Shown piece after piece: positions 59,996 to 64,000 of a DNA stretch of 64,000 nt. The notes under the pieces were generated by a model. The model made no database searches. It was not told the DNA's origin and was given only the letters and a program-made list of their open reading frames with translations. The translations under genes and the position numbers were made by a program. Numbering within the stretch: position 1 is the stretch's first letter; each line of letters starts with the position of its first letter. Origin of the DNA: Pseudomonas sp. PSB18 (GTDB lineage: Bacteria; Pseudomonadota; Gammaproteobacteria; Pseudomonadales; Pseudomonadaceae); the NCBI RefSeq assembly GCF_014596565.1, contig NZ_NOIN01000001.1:248001-312000 (forward strand), written 5' to 3'.

Positions 59996-60426
59996 TTCAT
60001 TCACCTCGTTAGTTACTGTCATCGAACCTGTCGGCTCGTAGTATTCGGAGAACCCGACGCCGATAAGGTTTGAATAGAGTTCGGCAACCGGCGACGAACG
60101 GTCAGCACTTTGAAGTTCATTTAAAACAAACCATCAAACGCTATCGAACAAGCGGCAACCGATAAATTTACTTAAATAATCAAAGCTATCGACGGAGCTC
60201 AAACAGGCCCGCAAAAGCCCATTGAACAGTGCGTGTCTTTCCACGCCGTCCGCCAAAGGCCGGATGGCGCCGGCACCCCACTGCACCGGTCTCGTCACCC
60301 ATGCCTCGCGCCGTTCCAGGAAGCCAAAACCCGCGGGCTGCCGGCGTTATCTTGCACCACCGCACTGTCCGGCTTGCGGCGTCCGGACACCCTGTCGCCG
60401 CTGTCCGGATAAAGACGTGCCGTTAA
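59996..60426. other. AT-rich intergenic stretch upstream of the KGG gene
   Basis: No gene was recognised in these 431 bases. The part at about 60110-60200 is clearly poorer in GC than its surroundings, as expected for a promoter region of the KGG gene, and the part at 60340-60420 repeats tccgg motifs. No terminator was identified. Confidence 0.5.
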
Positions 60427-60681
60427 TCAGGGAGAAATCGGGTCGCTGGCCGGAAAGGTTTCCTCCAGTGCGTCGTCCAGTTGTTTATTGGTCACGTCCC
60501 GATCCCCGACCTTGCCACTACGCTCGCAATGGCAGTCAGGGGCCGGACAGGGTTCGCCGTTGGGGTGCTGTTCCGCGCAGGCCTGGCTGCAATACGCCTC
60601 GCCGTCGTGGTTGAACATCCGCTGCGGATCCACCTCGCATTGGCAATCGGGGCAGCCGCATTTCATCTTCGACTCGCTCAT
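60427..60681 (-). CDS. Bacterial metallothionein with C-terminal extension
   Basis: The ATG at 60681 gives 84 residues: a cysteine/histidine-rich metallothionein domain (CGCPDCQCEVDPQRMFNHDG, then YCSQACAEQHPNGEPC, PDCHC) resembling Pseudomonas metallothioneins such as PflQ2, followed by a conserved-looking tail (LDDALEETFPASDPISP). Ten cysteines should bind Zn or Cd clusters. The gene starts 10 bases after the stop of the upstream 60692 gene, so they are likely co-transcribed. Confidence 0.9.
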   Translation of the reverse strand: MSESKMKCGCPDCQCEVDPQRMFNHDGEAYCSQACAEQHPNGEPCPAPDCHCERSGKVGDRDVTNKQLDDALEETFPASDPISP

Positions 60682-60691
60682 GCTTTTTCTC

Positions 60692-60961
60692 CTAGGAGCC
60701 CACCAGCAACTGGACCTCCAGATTGGCTGCCGCGATACCGTGCTTGACCACATACACCTCGGCGTCCCAGCCTTTGGTCAGGTTGCGGTAGGACTGGATG
60801 CCAAGGGCCGTGCCGCTGCTCCACTCCATGACGTCACCGACGTCGATGTCGTTGGCAGAACGCAGTTCGAGCACGGTGTGGCCGTCCTCCTGCGCCACAT
60901 ACACACCCACCATTGCGCTCTGTCGGTTGATGGCGCGTACCTCACCACTGGTCTGATTCAT
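60692..60961 (-). CDS. Small beta-rich protein of unknown function
   Basis: An 89-residue protein (MNQTSGEVRAINRQSAMVGV ...) preceded by AGGAGG just upstream of its ATG. Alternating residues (VYVAQEDGHTVLELR, AEVYVVKHGI) suggest a compact beta domain, possibly an OB-like or cold-shock-like fold, but no family was recognised. It lies upstream of the metallothionein in the same direction. Confidence 0.7.
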   Translation of the reverse strand: MNQTSGEVRAINRQSAMVGVYVAQEDGHTVLELRSANDIDVGDVMEWSSGTALGIQSYRNLTKGWDAEVYVVKHGIAAANLEVQLLVGS

Positions 60962-61017
60962 ACACCTCCTCTATGCGCCGGGTTGGCGGACGGCCCTGGG
61001 TCGACCGCCCTCCACGT

Positions 61018-61527
61018 TCAGCGCTTGGCTTCGGTATGGGGATTGTCGGAGCGTTCCAGGAACGCCTGGGTGATTTCCGGCAAGTGGTCGCGCAGCCAAT
61101 CGGCCATGGCGATCTCCTGTGGCAGGATCTGTTCGCAGGCCCGCTGGGTATCGACGTCGCCGGCCGCTTTCGCCGCCGCGATCAGCACCGTGTAGGAAGC
61201 GATTTCCAGGTTTTCGAACACGTAGCCACTCATCGCGCCCTTGACCACTTCATCGCTCATGGTCATGCCACCCACCGCCTGACCGAAAGCCATGAGCTTG
61301 CCAGCCATGTCCTTGATCATCGACGTGCTGCCGCCCAGGCGCTGGATGCATTCCTCCACCAGCTTCTGTTGCCCGAGGGTTTCCTGCAGATGCTCTTCGA
61401 TGCGGGCCTTGAGCACCGGGTAGTGCTTCAGCCGCTCGGCCTGGGCCTTGAGCATTTTTTCCGCTTGCTGCTCCATGGCGTGGGCGTCGTTGAGCCAGTC
61501 CAGCAGGTTCTCTTTAGGCGTTGCCAT
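61018..61527 (-). CDS. DUF892 (YciE/YciF) ferritin-like stress protein
   Basis: The ATG at 61527, with AAGGAG six bases upstream, gives 169 residues of the DUF892 four-helix family (MATPKENLLDWLNDAHAMEQ; QETLGQQKLVEECIQRLGG; SGYVFENLEIASYTVLIAAAK). The fold resembles ferritin and rubrerythrin; YciE/YciF family members are stress- and stationary-phase-induced and of unclear function. It belongs to the local block of stress genes. Confidence 0.9.
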   Translation of the reverse strand: MATPKENLLDWLNDAHAMEQQAEKMLKAQAERLKHYPVLKARIEEHLQETLGQQKLVEECIQRLGGSTSMIKDMAGKLMAFGQAVGGMTMSDEVVKGAMSGYVFENLEIASYTVLIAAAKAAGDVDTQRACEQILPQEIAMADWLRDHLPEITQAFLERSDNPHTEAKR

Positions 61528-61697
61528 TTCCTTCTCCTTTTCCGTGGTCGAGACTGCAGCGCAGTGCGACGGTTCTGAAATACCGCACATAAAAGTGGAT
61601 GTTCCAGGCGGTGGGAAAGTTTGAAGAAACCGCGATGCAGGGCGACGAAAGGCACGGGTGGCGGTTCGGCTTGCATTTGTTTTGAATGTTCTGCCCC

Positions 61698-61767
61698 TTC
61701 GCGAGCAGGCTCGCTCCCACAGGAGGTCACCGCTGTCCCCTGTGGGAGCGAGCCTGCTCACGAAGGC
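61698..61767. repeat. REP inverted pair
   Basis: Opposed copies (ttcgcgagcaggctcgctcc and gtgggagcgagcctgctcac) between the DUF892 and LysR genes. Confidence 0.85.
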
Positions 61768-61813
61768 AATTTGTCAGCGACATCAATGTAAGCTGACGCC
61801 CGAAGGTCCAGGC

Positions 61814-62716
61814 TCAGTGCATACCCAATCGAGCACCCAGGTCCTGATCCTTGAGGGTATCGAACAGCGCCTGCGCGGCCGCTGAGAGTTCATGCCCCGG
61901 TTTGGTCAGTACACCGATGGCGCGCTCCACCACCGGATCGCCCAGGGTGATGCAACGGGCGCCCAACTCATGCATCTGCCCGACGCACAGCGCCGGCACC
62001 GCGCTCACACCCAGGCCGCTGGCAACCATGCGTCCGACTGTCGCCAGCTGATGGCTTTCGAACTCCACTGGCAGCTTCATGCCCCGGGCCTGGAGATGCT
62101 CCTCCAGCATCACCCGCACGGTGGAGGGCCGTTGCAAGGTGATGAACGGCTGTTCCAGCAACGTCTGCCACTGGATTTCGCTGCGTTGGGCCAACGGCGA
62201 GTCCAACGGTACCACCGCGACGAAACGATCCAGGTACAACGGCGTGAATGCCAGGGATGAACCCGGCAGCGGCTCGAACGCAACGCCCAGTTCGACGTGA
62301 CGGTCACGCACCATCTCCAGCACCTGTTCGTTGATCACATCGTTGACCGTGACGTTGACATTCGGATAGCGGACGCGGAAGGTCTTGAGGATCGGTGGCA
62401 GCAGGTTGCCAGCGAACGACGGCATCGCCGCCAGCGTCACCCGTCCGCGCTGCAAGGTGAAGCGCTGGCGCATCTCATCCTCGGCGTTGTCCCAGTCGGC
62501 GATCAGCCGTCGGGCCAGGGGCAACAGGGATTCACCCTCAGGCGTCAGGGCCACGTTGCGGGTGTTGCGGCTGAACAGGCGCCCGCCCAGGCCCTCTTCC
62601 AGGGCCTTGATGGTCAGGCTCAGCGCCGACTGGGACAGATGCAGTCGCTCACAGGCCACGGCGAAGCTCAGGCTCTGGGCCACGGCCAGAAAGGCACGGA
62701 TCTGCTTGAGGGTCAT
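61814..62716 (-). CDS. LysR-family regulator, divergent from CoA-transferase
   Basis: A 300-residue LysR-type protein: winged helix (MTLKQIRAFLAVAQSLSFAV ... LSQSALSLTIKALEEGLG) and effector domain (VTLAAMPSFAGNLLPPILKT). It is divergent from the 3-oxoacid CoA-transferase genes, with a T-N11-A type inverted repeat in the 144-bp gap, so it probably controls them. In P. aeruginosa a LysR-type regulator adjoins the dehydrocarnitine CoA-transferase genes; whether this is the same is not certain. Confidence 0.9.
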   Translation of the reverse strand: MTLKQIRAFLAVAQSLSFAVACERLHLSQSALSLTIKALEEGLGGRLFSRNTRNVALTPEGESLLPLARRLIADWDNAEDEMRQRFTLQRGRVTLAAMPSFAGNLLPPILKTFRVRYPNVNVTVNDVINEQVLEMVRDRHVELGVAFEPLPGSSLAFTPLYLDRFVAVVPLDSPLAQRSEIQWQTLLEQPFITLQRPSTVRVMLEEHLQARGMKLPVEFESHQLATVGRMVASGLGVSAVPALCVGQMHELGARCITLGDPVVERAIGVLTKPGHELSAAAQALFDTLKDQDLGARLGMH

Positions 62717-62754
62717 GGTCGCTCAGCTCCAAGCCGCAGAGGTGGGCGGCGATT

Positions 62755-62770
62755 ATTGAGATTTATCAAT
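62755..62770. promoter_or_regulatory. LysR-type operator candidate
   Basis: The inverted repeat attga-N6-tcaat contains the T-N11-A core of LysR-type binding sites and lies in the shared regulatory gap between the LysR and CoA-transferase genes. Confidence 0.6.
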
Positions 62771-62860
62771 CAATCCAATCTAAAAATCAACTTAACAAAT
62801 ATATGACTTGGCGCAACACTGCATTCCATTGCGACCCCATCAAGAATAAAAGAGGTGTCT

Positions 62861-63559
62861 ATGGCAGGTTTCGACAAACGCGTGAGTTCCTATGAGGAAG
62901 CACTGGCGGGCTTGAAGGACGGCATGACCGTCATCGCCGGTGGCTTCGGCCTGTGCGGCATTCCGGAAAACCTGATCGCCGAGATCAAGCGCAAGGGCAT
63001 CCGCGACCTCACCGTGGTGTCCAACAACTGCGGCGTCGATGGCTTCGGCCTCGGCGTGCTCCTGGAAGACCGGCAGATCCGCAAGGTGATTGCCTCCTAC
63101 GTGGGCGAGAACGCCCTCTTCGAGCAGCAGTTGTTGAGCGGCGAGATCGAAGTCCAGCTCACCCCCCAAGGCACCCTCGCGGAAAAAATGCGTGCCGGCG
63201 GTGCAGGCATCCCCGCGTTCTTCACCGCCACCGGCGTCGGTACACCGGTGGCCGAAGGCAAGGAAGTGCGTGAGTTCCATGGTCGTCAGTACTTGATGGA
63301 AGAATCCATCACCGGCGACTTCGCCATCGTCAAAGGCTGGAAAGCCGACCACTTCGGCAACGTGGTCTATCGCCACACCGCCCAGAACTTCAACCCGCTG
63401 GCCGCTACGGCGGGCAAGATCACCGTGGTCGAAGTCGAAGAGATCGTCGAACCCGGCGAGCTGGACCCGACGCAGATCCATACTCCTGGCATCTACGTCG
63501 ACCGGGTCATCTGCGGCACGTTCGAGAAGCGCATCGAACAGCGCACCGTACGCAAGTGA
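62861..63559 (+). CDS. 3-oxoacid CoA-transferase subunit A
   Basis: The ATG at 62861, with AAGAGG upstream, gives 232 residues ([20 protein letters not shown]). The family-I CoA-transferase block [16 protein letters not shown] and the ending [16 protein letters not shown] fit subunit A of succinyl-CoA:3-oxoacid (acetoacetate) CoA-transferase. It moves CoA onto acetoacetate or a related short-chain 3-ketoacid such as dehydrocarnitine. Subunit B follows 33 bases later. Confidence 0.93.
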   Translation: MAGFDKRVSSYEEALAGLKDGMTVIAGGFGLCGIPENLIAEIKRKGIRDLTVVSNNCGVDGFGLGVLLEDRQIRKVIASYVGENALFEQQLLSGEIEVQLTPQGTLAEKMRAGGAGIPAFFTATGVGTPVAEGKEVREFHGRQYLMEESITGDFAIVKGWKADHFGNVVYRHTAQNFNPLAATAGKITVVEVEEIVEPGELDPTQIHTPGIYVDRVICGTFEKRIEQRTVRK

Positions 63560-63592
63560 TCCCCAGCCTCCAGCCAAAGAAGGAATAACTAC

Positions 63593-64000
63593 ATGGCACT
63601 TTCCCGCGAACAAATGGCTCAACGCGTCGCCCGCGAAATGCAGGACGGCTACTACGTGAACCTGGGCATCGGCATTCCCACCCTGGTTGCCAACTACATC
63701 CCCGAAGGCATGGAAGTCATGCTGCAGTCGGAAAACGGCTTGCTCGGCATGGGCGCGTTCCCCACCGAGGCCGAAGTCGATGCCGACATGATCAATGCCG
63801 GCAAGCAGACCGTCACCGCGCGTATCGGCGCATCGATCTTTTCTTCGGCCGAATCGTTCGCCATGATCCGCGGCGGCCACATCGACCTGACCGTGCTCGG
63901 CGCGTTCGAGGTAGACGTCGAAGGCAACATTGCCTCGTGGATGATCCCCGGCAAGCTGGTCAAGGGCATGGGTGGGGCGATGGACCTGGTGGCCGGTGCC
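63593..64000 (+). CDS. 3-oxoacid CoA-transferase subunit B (partial, 3' end outside window)
   Basis: The ATG at 63593 (AAGGAAT upstream) opens a frame running to the window edge (136 codons). It begins [20 protein letters not shown], and the active-site glutamate lies in [10 protein letters not shown], typical of the beta subunit of family-I CoA-transferases. It pairs with subunit A just before it; the rest of the gene lies beyond the right edge. Confidence 0.94.
   Translation, partial: MALSREQMAQRVAREMQDGYYVNLGIGIPTLVANYIPEGMEVMLQSENGLLGMGAFPTEAEVDADMINAGKQTVTARIGASIFSSAESFAMIRGGHIDLTVLGAFEVDVEGNIASWMIPGKLVKGMGGAMDLVAGA

Noticed and set aside
60222-60614. A 130-residue proline/arginine/cysteine-rich plus-strand frame
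   Set aside because: It overlaps the metallothionein gene antisense and has shadow-like composition.

Overview
The window looks like chromosomal DNA of a Pseudomonas of the P. fluorescens group. This is inferred from high GC throughout, Pseudomonas-type gene sets (CobN with ChlI, cti, lexA2-imuA-imuB-dnaE2, a sphR/sphA-like locus, a PflQ2-type metallothionein), and many copies of the GTGGGAGC / GCTCGCGA palindromic repeats typical of this group. No rRNA, tRNA, CRISPR array, prophage or transposase was seen.

Layout. 1-8469: cobalamin block. A leftward cobW-cobN-chlI operon (chlI runs off the left edge) and a rightward cbtB-cbtA-cobE-cobM operon are divergent, and each starts behind its own cobalamin riboswitch. 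8642-18503: nfuA, cti, B12-dependent metH, cysI and its DUF934 partner. 18514-22459: a terminator, three tandem 221-bp copies that include the 3' end of sohB, sohB itself, a phosphoglycerate-mutase-like phosphatase, an SCP2 protein and a LysR regulator. 22556-26082: small conserved proteins and a PAS hybrid histidine kinase. 26220-31969: the SOS mutagenesis operon lexA2-imuA-imuB-dnaE2. 32068-39475: a compact leftward eight-gene operon with GntR regulator, AprA-like flavoprotein, AprB-like ferredoxin, ABC transporter (its binding protein ends in a NosL-like domain), HEAT-repeat protein and DUF971 protein. This is the best candidate for an undescribed system. 39553-44934: a sphR-sphA / sphB-sphC-sphD type sphingosine locus. 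45281-49755: LysR regulator, GMC oxidoreductase and MHS-family transporter. 49921-54919: orphan response regulator, topB preceded by a perfect SOS box, small proteins and glutaminase. 54929-58413: lipoprotein, homospermidine synthase (24-bp palindrome upstream) and ZIP metal transporter. 58490-61527: stress block with manganese catalase, KGG-repeat protein, metallothionein and DUF892 ferritin-like protein. 61814-64000: LysR regulator divergent from a two-subunit 3-oxoacid CoA-transferase whose second gene runs off the right edge.

Genes that work together. Cobalt import, corrin-ring synthesis and cobalt insertion sit under B12 riboswitches, and B12-dependent MetH follows 3.3 kb after cobM. LexA2 appears to repress itself and the mutasome through a palindrome overlapping its start codon. 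The GntR operon joins uptake of an unknown, possibly sulfur-containing, substrate to an Fe-S flavoenzyme. Several intergenic gaps hold palindromes that look like operators.
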